From contig NZ_CP136594.1 of NCBI RefSeq assembly GCF_032852305.1, forward strand, positions 591,001 through 655,000: a stretch of 64,000 nt of DNA, read 5' to 3'. Shown here in pieces: positions 18,539-27,845 of this stretch; the stretch's first letter is position 1; the number at the start of each line of letters is the position of its first letter. Below the pieces are notes generated by a model. It made no database searches and was not told where the DNA came from. It saw only the letters and a program-made list of their open reading frames with translations. The DNA comes from Parasphingorhabdus sp. SCSIO 66989 (GTDB lineage: Bacteria; Pseudomonadota; Alphaproteobacteria; Sphingomonadales; Sphingomonadaceae). Both the position numbers and the translations under genes were made by a program.

Positions 18539-19777
18539 ATGACAGGACCATTGCTCTCGCTGGCCGGGATGGCCCTGATTTTGAGCATTGCGCTGCTGCT
18601 ATCGAGCAATCGCCGCTTTATCCGGTTGCGCGTGGTGGGCGCCGCCTTTGCGCTTCAGGCCAGTATTGCGTTGCTGGTCCTTTATGTCCCCATTGGTAAG
18701 AGCATCATCCAAGGGATGGCCGATGGCGTGTCGCAGCTTTTGGGCTATGCATCAGAAGGCACAAAGCTGATTTTCGGTCCACTGGCATCACCAGAATTGG
18801 GTGGGACCAGCTTTGCCATTTCAGCCCTGCCAGTCATCATCTTTTTCTCGGCTTTGGTGTCGATCCTCTATTATCTCAAGATCATGCAGTTCGTCATCAA
18901 ATGGGTGGGCGGCGCGATTGAGAAGGTCACCGGCATTTCCAAGGTCGAATCGCTATGCGCGGCGGCGAATATCTTTGTCGGCCAGTCGGAATCTCCATTG
19001 GTCATCCGTCCCTATCTGGCGGCACTCACCCCGGCCCAGCTATTCACGGTGATGAGCGTCGGCATGGCCGGCGTCGCCGGTACAATATTGGCCGCTTATG
19101 CCTCGCTAGGCATTCGTATCGATTATCTGCTTGCCGCCGCCTTTATGTCGGCCCCTGGCGGCATCGTGATGGCCAAGATTATCATGCCCGACGATCCCAA
19201 AGACCTCGAAGACGCGCCGCCTTTGGCGCTGGATGTCGATTATGAGGAAGAAAAGCCGGTCAATATCATCATGGCCGCCAGCATGGGCGCGCAAACCGGG
19301 GTCAAGCTGGCGGTTGCGGTAGGTGCCATGGTTCTGGTGTTTGTCGCGCTGGTGGCGCTCGCCAACGGCATATTGGGAGGCATAGGCGGCTGGTTCGGCT
19401 ATCCTGATCTCAGCTTTCAGCAGATTGTCGGCTATGTGTTTGCGCCGATCATGTATTTGCTCGGCGTGCCTTGGGATGAAGCGCTGACCGCAGGCGGACT
19501 GTTCGGCACCAAAGTGATCGTCAATGAATTTGTCGCTTTTGATATTCTGGGTCGCACCCAGAGCGAGCTATCGGAGCTCACTGTTGCCATTGTCACATTC
19601 TCGCTATGCGGTTTTGCTAATCTCCTATCTATTGCGATTCAGATGGCGGTCACTGGCGGACTGGCGCCTACGCAACGCCCCATGATCGCCCGGCTTGGAC
19701 TCAAGGCGATGGCCGCCGGATCACTCGCGAATCTGATGAGCGCCGCGCTGGCTGGACTGTTTCTGTCCCTGGGTTAG
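18539..19777 (+). CDS. Concentrative nucleoside transporter (CNT/NupC family)
   Basis: A 412-residue, multi-span membrane protein. The CNT family signatures are seen: GGTSFAISALPVIIFFSALVS split at residue 86, then AANIFVGQSESPLVIRPYL with the conserved GQSE, SVGMAGVAGTILAAYASLG, APGGIVMAKI, and the C-terminal GLFGTKVIVNEFVAF with NEF. It moves nucleosides inward with Na+ or H+. It is divergent from yhhQ across 189 bases that contain no other recognised feature. Confidence 0.92.
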   Translation: MTGPLLSLAGMALILSIALLLSSNRRFIRLRVVGAAFALQASIALLVLYVPIGKSIIQGMADGVSQLLGYASEGTKLIFGPLASPELGGTSFAISALPVIIFFSALVSILYYLKIMQFVIKWVGGAIEKVTGISKVESLCAAANIFVGQSESPLVIRPYLAALTPAQLFTVMSVGMAGVAGTILAAYASLGIRIDYLLAAAFMSAPGGIVMAKIIMPDDPKDLEDAPPLALDVDYEEEKPVNIIMAASMGAQTGVKLAVAVGAMVLVFVALVALANGILGGIGGWFGYPDLSFQQIVGYVFAPIMYLLGVPWDEALTAGGLFGTKVIVNEFVAFDILGRTQSELSELTVAIVTFSLCGFANLLSIAIQMAVTGGLAPTQRPMIARLGLKAMAAGSLANLMSAALAGLFLSLG

Positions 19778-19790
19778 GCGCAGGGGTTAC

Positions 19791-20420
19791 TTACTGGCTT
19801 GGAATCGCCCGGTTGAGATCGGCACCATGTGAGACGGCGACGCGCTGCACATTTCGCCATGTAGAGCTGACCTCGTCACGCGCGATTGCGATTTCGCGGT
19901 CAACCCGCTCATAAGCCTCGCTATGGCTGTCCAGCGGGTTCTTGCTGCAATCAAGGGCTTCGCAGATGATGCCGCCAATGATCACGCTGCTTGGGTCCTT
20001 ATTGTCCAGCGCCTTTAGCGCTTCTTCGGCTTTTACTCTGCGCTCCCAGGCGAAGATATGGTCGAGAAAGGCGACCCGAAAATCCGAAGGGGTGTTATTG
20101 AGGCTGATGGCGCGCATGCGGTTGACGCGGTTGCGGTCGATCGCGCCGGTCTGGCCAATGCGATCATCCTGCATCAGCACATCTTCAATTGCGGGACCAT
20201 AGTTAGGGGGCGGTGGTTCAACCGGCGCATAGGGTTGTCGCGGCACTACGGCATATCTTTGCCCCTGATTATTCTGCGGGCCAACCCGGGCAGGGCCATA
20301 ACCCTGATTGGGGGCATATTGTGCGTTTTGCGGATATTGCTGTTGCTGATTATCATTGTCCGAGCATGCTGAAAGCAAAAGCAGTGCCGCAGCAGAACCA
20401 AAAACCAGTTGAGAATCCAT
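19791..20420 (-). CDS. Predicted lipoprotein of unknown function
   Basis: A 209-residue protein. The first residues form a lipoprotein signal with lipobox LLSAC, so Cys (about residue 19) would be lipidated. A Q/N/P-rich low-complexity linker (about 20-85) follows, then a helical C-terminal domain (about 90-209) with MQDDRIGQTGAIDRNRVN and a disulphide-capable ICEALDC. I do not recognise the domain. The ATG at 20420 is preferred because it begins the signal peptide; an upstream start at 20462 would bury it. It ends 14 bases from the convergent nucleoside transporter gene. Confidence 0.7.
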   Translation of the reverse strand: MDSQLVFGSAAALLLLSACSDNDNQQQQYPQNAQYAPNQGYGPARVGPQNNQGQRYAVVPRQPYAPVEPPPPNYGPAIEDVLMQDDRIGQTGAIDRNRVNRMRAISLNNTPSDFRVAFLDHIFAWERRVKAEEALKALDNKDPSSVIIGGIICEALDCSKNPLDSHSEAYERVDREIAIARDEVSSTWRNVQRVAVSHGADLNRAIPSQ

Positions 20421-20510
20421 AATGCGCCCCACATACATTTTTACAAAGTAATACAGGTGCAAAATGCGCGGATGTCAATGGGCCAGGTGCCGCAAAGGCT
20501 GCGCTAACGC

Positions 20511-21122
20511 CTATCGACGCTCCAGATCGAGCGCACCGGTAATCATGCCCCATATCTGATGGCTGAGCTGCGCCGGCTCTGGCCGCGGTGTCATCCCCAT
20601 GGCGTGAATGATCGCGCTGTGCATTCCGCCAACAATGGTGGCACCGGCAATGGCAGGGTCGATATGCCTGCCGATATCGCCGCGCTTGATACCTGATGCG
20701 ACATTGCGTGCCGCCATCTCGACCATCTCTTCATGGCGAGCTGCTTCAATCGCGGCAACTTGGCTGGTGTGCACCATACGACCGAGGATTATTGGCGCCA
20801 TCGGATCGGTATAGAGAAACTCGACAGCAGCACTCAGCCGATCCCGCTCACGCACTGCCCAGGTGATATCGGGGTCAATATACCGGTTCACCACCGCATT
20901 ATAGCGATCATAAAAGGCATGGATGATCGCGCCCAGCATGCCCGATTTGGAACCGAAATAATGATAAGCGAGGCCGACCGAAACACCTGCTTCGCTGGCG
21001 ACCTGACTCATTTCCAGCTCGCCATCGCCCTCGCGCAATAGCCGCTCAGCCGCAGCCAATATCCGCGCCGCCTTGAGCACTTTGCGATCCGGTTTCTCTT
21101 TGGTTTTTGTGCTCTCAGCCAT
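20511..21122 (-). CDS. TetR-family transcriptional regulator
   Basis: A 203-residue regulator. The N-terminal helix-turn-helix (about residues 20-65) has the TetR signature ILAAAERLLREGDGELEMSQ, then ASEAGVSVGLAYHYFGSKSG. The rest is a helical ligand/dimerisation domain of undetermined specificity. It is divergent from a phytanoyl-CoA dioxygenase-family gene and a 40-bp perfect palindrome lies between the two, so it very likely represses its neighbour, itself, or both. The start at 21122 is chosen; an in-frame ATG at 21158 would place the leader against the palindrome. Confidence 0.9.
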   Translation of the reverse strand: MAESTKTKEKPDRKVLKAARILAAAERLLREGDGELEMSQVASEAGVSVGLAYHYFGSKSGMLGAIIHAFYDRYNAVVNRYIDPDITWAVRERDRLSAAVEFLYTDPMAPIILGRMVHTSQVAAIEAARHEEMVEMAARNVASGIKRGDIGRHIDPAIAGATIVGGMHSAIIHAMGMTPRPEPAQLSHQIWGMITGALDLERR

Positions 21123-21158
21123 CGCTTCACCCTTGGCAAAATTATCAGCCTCTAACAC

Positions 21159-21198
21159 TAATCATTTTTTGAATTGAATTCAATTCAAAAAATGATTA
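21159..21198. promoter_or_regulatory. 40-bp perfect palindrome, probable TetR operator
   Basis: Each half is 20 bases (TAATCATTTTTTGAATTGAA and its exact complement), with the centre between 21178 and 21179. It lies between the regulator gene and the PhyH gene, 36 bases before the regulator start and 34 bases before the PhyH start. The inner GAATTGAATTCAATTC is the likely protein contact; the T-tract/A-tract arms could also form a terminator-like hairpin in either direction. Confidence 0.8.
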
Positions 21199-21232
21199 TC
21201 CCATTTCCAGAATTGATTCGTGGAGAGATGCA

Positions 21233-22123
21233 ATGAATTTCGAACCCAAGATCGCCCCCGCACCCGCCTCAGAAGACCTTAGCCGTTATCTCAATGGGCG
21301 CAGCTTTGAGGAATGTTGGCAGCAGTTTCAGGATGAGGGCTATATCATCTTTGAAAATGCCCTTTCGCCGGAAGAAGTGGAAGAACAACGCGCAGCACTG
21401 GAACCCTGGATCGGTGCCGATGTTCGCGGGCGCAACACTTTTGAGGGTGAGAAATCGAACCGCGTTTACGCGATGCTCGCTAAAGACCCGGTCTTTGCCG
21501 ATCTCATTAGCCATCCGCTACAACTGGCTTTTGGTGATCGTGAGCTGGGTGAGACCATGCTGCTTTATGCATGCCTCGCGATCAACCTGCTGCCCGGCGA
21601 GACGCCACAGCCTTGGCATTTTGATGACAGCCATTGCCAACTGCCGCGACCACGTCCACCCTTGAGCATGTCGACCTTCTGGTCGATCAGCGACACAACC
21701 GAGGAGAATGGCGCGACCGAGATTATCCCCGGCAGCCACAAATGGGGCAATGAACAGCCCGAAGGCGCCAACACTGCTGAGGATTTTGTCACCGGCACCT
21801 ATGATGAGACCAAAGAAGAGCGCGGCAATAGCGCGCAGGCGATCAAGGCCACTATGCCCGCCGGCTCACTGATGATTGCCAAAGGCACCTTATGGCATCG
21901 CGGCGGCGCCAATGTGAGCGATGCGCCGCGCCTGATCGTCACCCCGCAATTCTGCACCGGCTGGTGCCGCCCGCTGGAGCAGCAGTTGCTGGCGGTGCCG
22001 AAAGAGATGGTAGCACAATATCCGCAACGCGTGCGCGATCTGCTCGGCTATAGTATCCACAAGCCATTTATGGGCTATGTCGATGGCATGCACCCGGAGA
22101 AGGTACTGGAAGCGCAGAAATAG
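21233..22123 (+). CDS. Phytanoyl-CoA dioxygenase (PhyH) family protein
   Basis: A 296-residue Fe(II)/2-oxoglutarate-dependent oxygenase. The iron triad is His129 and Asp131 (PWHFDDSH) plus His222 (TLWHRGGAN), with an EIIPGSHKWG strand between. Such enzymes hydroxylate diverse substrates, from phytanoyl-CoA to steroids and small metabolites, so the substrate is unknown. GGAGAG stands upstream of the ATG. It is paired with the divergent TetR gene and is probably induced by that regulator's ligand. A small membrane protein gene follows five bases later. Confidence 0.88.
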   Translation: MNFEPKIAPAPASEDLSRYLNGRSFEECWQQFQDEGYIIFENALSPEEVEEQRAALEPWIGADVRGRNTFEGEKSNRVYAMLAKDPVFADLISHPLQLAFGDRELGETMLLYACLAINLLPGETPQPWHFDDSHCQLPRPRPPLSMSTFWSISDTTEENGATEIIPGSHKWGNEQPEGANTAEDFVTGTYDETKEERGNSAQAIKATMPAGSLMIAKGTLWHRGGANVSDAPRLIVTPQFCTGWCRPLEQQLLAVPKEMVAQYPQRVRDLLGYSIHKPFMGYVDGMHPEKVLEAQK

Positions 22124-22128
22124 TAGCC

Positions 22129-22518
22129 ATGCGCAGGGTTGTGACCGCAGCCACGCTCTATACCCTGACGGTCTTCGCCATCGGCTTTCTCCTTGGCGTA
22201 TTGCGGATGCTGGTGCTTGTCCCGGCAATGGGCGAAATGGGTGCAGTGCTGCTAGAACTGCCTGTTATACTGGCAGCGAGCGCGTTTTTCGCGCGGCTCT
22301 ATGTCAACCGCTATCAATTGCGGCGTGTCACCGAGCGGCTGATCACGGGAGCGCTGGCTTTTGGCCTGTTGATGCTGCTGGAGATCATCCTCACATTTCT
22401 CAACGGCGGATCGCTGGCCAGCTGGATGGAAAAGCTGATGACCGCGCATGGCGCAGTCGGGCTGGCCGGGCAGTTGGTTTTCGCATTGTTGCCGACGGTG
22501 TTCCGGCCACACGCATAA
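22129..22518 (+). CDS. Small integral membrane protein, unknown
   Basis: A 129-residue protein with about four hydrophobic segments (roughly residues 8-28, 38-56, 72-92 and 104-124). The family is not recognised. It follows the PhyH gene by five bases and should be co-transcribed with it; it ends five bases from the convergent mutS stop. Confidence 0.65.
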   Translation: MRRVVTAATLYTLTVFAIGFLLGVLRMLVLVPAMGEMGAVLLELPVILAASAFFARLYVNRYQLRRVTERLITGALAFGLLMLLEIILTFLNGGSLASWMEKLMTAHGAVGLAGQLVFALLPTVFRPHA

Positions 22519-22523
22519 TAGTC

Positions 22524-25148
22524 TTAATCGCCGAGCAGGGCCTTTAACGCATAAAGCCTGTCCAACGCTTCCCTTGGGCTAAGCGCATCGACATCCACCG
22601 CTTCTAGCGCCTCGCGCAAAGCGTCTGTTTCCGGTTCCGGTGCATCGGCCATGGCAGCGAATAGCGGTAAATCACCCAGCCCTGCCGCCAATCCGCCGGT
22701 CGCGGCGCGGCCTTCTTCGAGTTTGTCGAGTATCGCTTTTGCGCGGGTCAGGACATTTTGCGGAACACCTGCCAGTTTGGCGACGGACAGGCCATAGCTG
22801 CGATCTGCCGGGCCGCTGGCGACTTCGTGCAGCAGCACCAGATCGCCCTGCCATTCGCGGGCGCGGACATGGTGCAGGGTGAGCGCGTCGAGCGTTTCGG
22901 CAAGGCGTGTCAACTCATGATAATGGGTGGCGAAGAGACAGCGGCAGCGATTGACTTCATGTACTGCCTCGACCACGGCCCAGGCCAGAGCCAGCCCGTC
23001 ATAGGTCGAGGTGCCGCGCCCGACTTCATCGAGAATGACAAAGCTGCGCTCGGTGGCGGCGTTGAGGATGGCGGCGGTCTCGACCATCTCGACCATGAAG
23101 GTCGATTGGCCGCGTGCCAGATTGTCCGAGGCACCGACGCGGCTGAACAACCTGTCGACAATGCCGATAGTGGCGCTCGCGGCAGGGACGAAGCCACCCG
23201 ATTGGGCGAGAATAACGATCAGCGCATTTTGCCGCAGAAAGGTCGATTTACCGCCCATATTCGGGCCTGAGACCAGCCAGACACGCTCGCTGTCATCCAG
23301 TGCGACGCCATTGGCGACAAAGGCCTCACCCTGCTTTGCCAGCGCTGCCTCGACCACCGGATGCCGCCCGGCGGTGATGGTGAGTTCATAGCCCTCGGTC
23401 ATTTCCGGCCGCGCCCAGCCATGCTCGGCGGCATAGCGGGCATGGCTCAGCGTCACATCAATCCGTGCCAGCGCGTCGGCGGTTGCAGCGATGGCGCTGG
23501 CTGGCTGACTCACCGCGCCAGTGAGTTCTTCAAAATGCGCTTCTTCGGCTAGCAATGCACGACCACCTGCCTCGGTGATCCGCAGCGCCTCATCATGCAG
23601 CGCAGGGGCGTTGAATCGCACCGCATTGGCCAGCGTCTGGCGATGGGTAAAGCCGGACTCTGCCGCCATAAGCGGGTCGGCATGGCGCGGCGGCACCTCG
23701 ATAAAATAGCCGAGAACGCCATTATGCTTGATCTTCAGGCTATCGATACCGGTGTCACCACGATAGCGCGCTTCCAGCGCGGCGATAGCCTGTCGCGCAT
23801 TGCGGCTGGTGTTGCGCAGATCATCCAGCGCCGCGTCATAGCCTGTGGCGATATAACCACCCTTGCTGCGCTCGGTCGGCGGGCTTTCGATCAGCGCCCT
23901 ATCGAGAAGATCGGTGAGTGCGCCATGGCCGCTCATATCGGGTAGCAGCCCATCAATCAGCGGCGGCAGATCAGGCGTTTCGCCCAGCCTCTCGCGCAGC
24001 AATCGTGCGCCATTAAGGCCATCACGAATCTGACCAAGGTCACGCGGACTGCCGCGCCCGGCGACAATGCGCCCGAGCGCGCGGCCAATATCGGGAATGG
24101 CTTTGAGGTCATCGATCAGCGTATCGCGCAGCAGGGCATCCTCATAAAGCCACGCCACGGCATCATGGCGCGCGGTAATCGACGAGATAGCGCAAAGTGG
24201 TGCGGCAAGATCGCGCGCAAGCTGTCGTGCCCCGGCGCCGGTCACCGTCCGATCAATCGTGCCGAGCAGGCTGAGCGTGCGGCTTCCCGAAACGCTGGCG
24301 GTAATCTCGAGGCTCTGCCGTGTCGCGGCATCCATGGCGAGAAAGGCCTGCGTCTCGCGCCGCTCGGGGGTGGTAAGGAATGCTTCACTGCCGCGCCCGA
24401 CATGACCAAGATAGCTCAATATGCCGCCCAAAGCTGCCAATTCGGCGCGGCTGAAATTCGGGTCAAGATTGCCGAAGCGTGCGGTCAGTTCGCTACGCGC
24501 CGCCTCGCTGTCAAAATCTTCGGCTGGACGCGTTTCCCAACCGCTCTGCGCCTTCGGTCCATGTGGCGAGACCAGAATCTCTCCCGGATCAAGCCGTGCT
24601 AATGTCGCATCCAGTGCTGCTGCCTCGACAGTTTCGACCCGAAAAACCCCGCTGGAAATATCGGCGCTGGCAATAGCGATCTCGCCGCGCACCTCGGCGA
24701 TGGCGGCGAGGATATTGTCGGCACGCGCATCGAGCAGTGTATCTTCGGTCAGCGTCCCTGCGGTCACGAACCGGATAATATCGCGCGCCACCAGCGCCTT
24801 GGAACCGCGCGCTTTGGCTTCGGCGGGGGTTTCGGTCTGCTCGGCTATGGCGACCTTGTGCCCGGCCTTGATCAGCCTTGCCAGATAGGCCTCTGCCGCA
24901 TGCACGGGAACACCGCACATCGCCACTGGCTCGCCCTCATGCTCGCCGCGGCTGGTGAGCGCAATATCGAGCGTCGCGGCTGCCTTCTTGGCATCCTCGA
25001 AAAACAGCTCGAAAAAATCGCCCATGCGATAAAAGAGCAGGCAATCCCCCGCCTGTTCCTTGAGCGCGAGATATTGCACCATCATCGGCGTTGGCCCGGA
25101 CTTACCGGTCTTTTTTGCCTTGGCCTGGGGGGATGCTGCGGACGCCAT
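22524..25148 (-). CDS. mutS: DNA mismatch repair protein MutS
   Basis: An 874-residue MutS. The mismatch-recognition domain is intact: MMVQYLALKEQAGDCLLFYRMGDFFE (split) carries the Phe-X-Glu-type region FFELFFEDA. Connector, lever and clamp follow, then the ATPase with Walker A GPNMGGKSTFLRQ, the Walker B-type ILDEVGRGTSTYDG and the helical C-terminus. It binds mismatches and recruits MutL. A short lysine-rich N-terminal extension (residues 1-20) precedes the usual start. It stands alone on the minus strand; the 208 bases before maeB hold nothing else I recognise. Confidence 0.97.
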   Translation of the reverse strand: MASAASPQAKAKKTGKSGPTPMMVQYLALKEQAGDCLLFYRMGDFFELFFEDAKKAAATLDIALTSRGEHEGEPVAMCGVPVHAAEAYLARLIKAGHKVAIAEQTETPAEAKARGSKALVARDIIRFVTAGTLTEDTLLDARADNILAAIAEVRGEIAIASADISSGVFRVETVEAAALDATLARLDPGEILVSPHGPKAQSGWETRPAEDFDSEAARSELTARFGNLDPNFSRAELAALGGILSYLGHVGRGSEAFLTTPERRETQAFLAMDAATRQSLEITASVSGSRTLSLLGTIDRTVTGAGARQLARDLAAPLCAISSITARHDAVAWLYEDALLRDTLIDDLKAIPDIGRALGRIVAGRGSPRDLGQIRDGLNGARLLRERLGETPDLPPLIDGLLPDMSGHGALTDLLDRALIESPPTERSKGGYIATGYDAALDDLRNTSRNARQAIAALEARYRGDTGIDSLKIKHNGVLGYFIEVPPRHADPLMAAESGFTHRQTLANAVRFNAPALHDEALRITEAGGRALLAEEAHFEELTGAVSQPASAIAATADALARIDVTLSHARYAAEHGWARPEMTEGYELTITAGRHPVVEAALAKQGEAFVANGVALDDSERVWLVSGPNMGGKSTFLRQNALIVILAQSGGFVPAASATIGIVDRLFSRVGASDNLARGQSTFMVEMVETAAILNAATERSFVILDEVGRGTSTYDGLALAWAVVEAVHEVNRCRCLFATHYHELTRLAETLDALTLHHVRAREWQGDLVLLHEVASGPADRSYGLSVAKLAGVPQNVLTRAKAILDKLEEGRAATGGLAAGLGDLPLFAAMADAPEPETDALREALEAVDVDALSPREALDRLYALKALLGD

Positions 25149-25356
25149 GGTGACAAGCGATAGCGGCTCGGCTGAAGGGATTAAAGAGCTTGATCAGGCG
25201 ATACCATAACAGCTGTGGATTGTGGTCCAGTTAGCCAAGGCAGCACTAGCGTATTTTCATTGTCCGAAATGACGATCATGGCTTGCCCTGGCCGTCTGAA
25301 ACGCTGTAGGGGCGCTCAAAGGAACAACAGATTGTGCGCAAGGAAGTGGAACCATT

Positions 25357-27645
25357 ATGGCAGACCGGGACGGCGTAGATTTTCCAGATCGTGAACCCTT
25401 GCATTTTGAGCGCGAGGCACTGCATTTTCACTCCTATGGTCGCCCCGGCAAAATCGAGATTGTCGCCTCCAAGCCGATGGCGACGCAGCGTGATCTGAGC
25501 CTTGCCTATTCCCCCGGTGTTGCGGTTCCGGTCAAGGCCATCGCTGCCGATCCTGCAGCGGCATATGATTATACTGCCAAGGGCAATCTGGTTGCGGTAA
25601 TCTCCAATGGTACCGCTATTCTGGGCCTAGGCAATCTCGGCGCGCTGGCGTCCAAGCCGGTGATGGAAGGCAAGGCTGTTCTGTTCAAACGCTTTGCCGA
25701 TGTTGATTCGATCGATATCGAGGTGAAGACCGAAGATGTCGACCGCTTTATCGAGGCTGTCGAGCTGCTCGAACCAAGCTTTGGCGGCATCAATCTCGAA
25801 GATATTGCCGCGCCCGCCTGTTTCATTATCGAGCAGACGCTGCGTGAGCGGATGAACATTCCGGTTTTCCATGATGACCAGCATGGCACGGCTATCATCA
25901 CTGCAGCCGGAGTTATCAATGCGTGTCTGCTGACTGATCGCAAAATTGAAGACATCAAAGTAGTGGTCAATGGCGCGGGTGCTGCGGCGATTGCCTGTAC
26001 CGAGCTGATCAAGGCCATGGGTGTGCCGCATGGCAATGTGATCATGTGTGATCGCTCCGGTGTGATCTATAAAGGCCGTCCCGAGAAGATGGATCAATGG
26101 AAATCGGCACATGCTGTCGAGACTGATTGCCGCACGCTCACCGAAGCGCTGAAAGGTGCTGATGTGTTTCTGGGCCTGTCGGCAGCAGGGGCGCTCAAGC
26201 CGGAAATGGTCAAAGACATGGCGGACAAGCCGATCATCTTTGCCATGGCCAATCCCGATCCGGAAATCTCCCCGCCGGTGTGCAAAGAGGCACGGCCCGA
26301 TGCGATTATCGCCACTGGCCGTTCGGACTATCCCAATCAGGTGAATAATGTTCTCGGTTTCCCGTTCATCTTCCGCGGCGCACTGGATGTGCAGGCAACG
26401 CGGATTAATGATGAAATGAAAGTCGCCGCCGCTGCTGCGATTGCCGAGCTGGCGCGCCAGCAAGTGCCGGAAGAGGTGGCCGCCGCCTATGGTGGTGAGA
26501 CCAAGACCTTTGGCGAGGACTATATCATCCCGGCACCTTTTGATCCGCGGTTGATGGAAGTGGTTTCTGCCGCGGTCGCCAAGGCGGCGATGGACAGCGG
26601 CGTCGCGCAAAAGCAGATTGAGGATATGGACGCCTATCGCCAGGAGCTTAAGGCACGGCTGAACCCGACAACAGCGGTGTTGACCCAAGTCTATGATAGC
26701 GCGCGTGATAATCCCAAGCGCGTCGTTTTTGCCGAAGCCGAGGAAGAGGTTGTCTTGCGCGCGGCTATCCAGTTCCGCGAAGGTGGTTATGGCATTCCGG
26801 TTCTGGTCGGGCGTGACAAGAAGGTGAAGCAGGGCCTGAAGGATATGGGGGTTGAAAACCCCGACGATTTTGAAATCTATAACAGCGCCAATTCGCCGCT
26901 CGTCCCGCGAATGGTGGACATGCTGTATGAGCGGCTGCAACGGCGCGGTTATCTGCGCCGTGATATTCAGCGCATGGTCAATCAGGATCGTAACATCTTC
27001 AGCGCCACGCTGCTGCAATTGGGCGAGGCCGATGCGATGATCACCGGTGTAACGCGCACCTTTGCCCAATCGATCCGCGAGGTCCGGCGGGTGCTTGACC
27101 CGCGCGAGGAGCAACTGCCCTTTGGTATTCACGTGATGGTTGGACAGAGCCACACCACCTTCCTCGCCGACACCACCATCAATGAGCGCCCAAGCTCCGA
27201 GGCGCTGGCGACGATTGCCGAGCAGACCGCTGCGGTCGCACGCCGTTTGGGCCATACCCCGCGTGTCGCGTTTTTGAGCTATTCCACCTTTGGCAATCCT
27301 CCGGGCAAATGGCTGGAGAATATTCGGGGTGCGGTGACACTTCTCGATCAACGCCCGCCGCGTTTTGAATATGAAGGCGAGATGGCCCCCGATGTAGCGC
27401 TTAACCCGGCGCTGATGGCGAACTACCCGTTCTGCCGTTTGTCCGGTCCGGCCAATGTGCTGATCATGCCGGGCCTGCAATCGGCCAATCTCTCGGCAAA
27501 GCTGCTCCGTGAGCTGGGCGGCGATTCAGTCATCGGTCCTATGCTGTTGGGTCTGGAGAAGCCGGTGCAGATTGCGACTATGTCATCGACTGCGTCCGAA
27601 TTGGTGACGCTGGCAGTGCTGGCTTCGGCGGGTGTTGTTAGCTAG
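25357..27645 (+). CDS. maeB: NADP-dependent malic enzyme with phosphotransacetylase-like domain
   Basis: A 762-residue MaeB-type protein. The N-terminal malic domain has LAYSPGVAVPVKAI and the catalytic FHDDQHGTAIITAAGV; the NAD(P)-binding domain follows (VVNGAGAAAIACTEL). From about residue 440 a phosphate acetyltransferase-like domain begins (RVVFAEAEEEVVLRAA, ending MSSTASELVTLAV), which in this family is regulatory and binds acetyl-CoA. It converts malate to pyruvate with NADP reduction. GGAAGTGGA precedes the ATG. Confidence 0.95.
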   Translation: MADRDGVDFPDREPLHFEREALHFHSYGRPGKIEIVASKPMATQRDLSLAYSPGVAVPVKAIAADPAAAYDYTAKGNLVAVISNGTAILGLGNLGALASKPVMEGKAVLFKRFADVDSIDIEVKTEDVDRFIEAVELLEPSFGGINLEDIAAPACFIIEQTLRERMNIPVFHDDQHGTAIITAAGVINACLLTDRKIEDIKVVVNGAGAAAIACTELIKAMGVPHGNVIMCDRSGVIYKGRPEKMDQWKSAHAVETDCRTLTEALKGADVFLGLSAAGALKPEMVKDMADKPIIFAMANPDPEISPPVCKEARPDAIIATGRSDYPNQVNNVLGFPFIFRGALDVQATRINDEMKVAAAAAIAELARQQVPEEVAAAYGGETKTFGEDYIIPAPFDPRLMEVVSAAVAKAAMDSGVAQKQIEDMDAYRQELKARLNPTTAVLTQVYDSARDNPKRVVFAEAEEEVVLRAAIQFREGGYGIPVLVGRDKKVKQGLKDMGVENPDDFEIYNSANSPLVPRMVDMLYERLQRRGYLRRDIQRMVNQDRNIFSATLLQLGEADAMITGVTRTFAQSIREVRRVLDPREEQLPFGIHVMVGQSHTTFLADTTINERPSSEALATIAEQTAAVARRLGHTPRVAFLSYSTFGNPPGKWLENIRGAVTLLDQRPPRFEYEGEMAPDVALNPALMANYPFCRLSGPANVLIMPGLQSANLSAKLLRELGGDSVIGPMLLGLEKPVQIATMSSTASELVTLAVLASAGVVS

Positions 27646-27673
27646 CCAAATATTGAGCAAACATACCCTTTTT

Positions 27674-27825
27674 GTCGGCCCCGCGTAGGCGGGGCCAGGG
27701 CTTGTTATATCACGCGGAGACGCGAAGGCGCGGAGAGTGCGATATCACTTCTCCGCGCCTTCGCGTCTCCGCGTGAGAAATTCTGCCATTCAGAAGAGCC
27801 CTATCCCCGCCTGCGCGGGGATGAC
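27674..27825. repeat. Composite palindromic repeat, family C copy 2
   Basis: Left arm GTCGGCCCCGCGTAGGCGGG; right arm CCCCGCCTGCGCGGGGATGAC. The nested inner hairpin is CACGCGGAGACGCGAAGGCG against CGCCTTCGCGTCTCCGCGTG, a perfect 20-bp pair. It fills the gap between the convergent maeB and histidine kinase genes and should act as a strong RNA hairpin for both transcripts. Confidence 0.85.
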
Positions 27826-27845
27826 GAAGGATGCAAGCATAGCGT

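Noticed and set aside
25627..27480. A 617-codon open frame antisense to maeB
   Set aside because: The complete MaeB domains on the other strand explain the codon pattern; the antisense frame shows no family feature.
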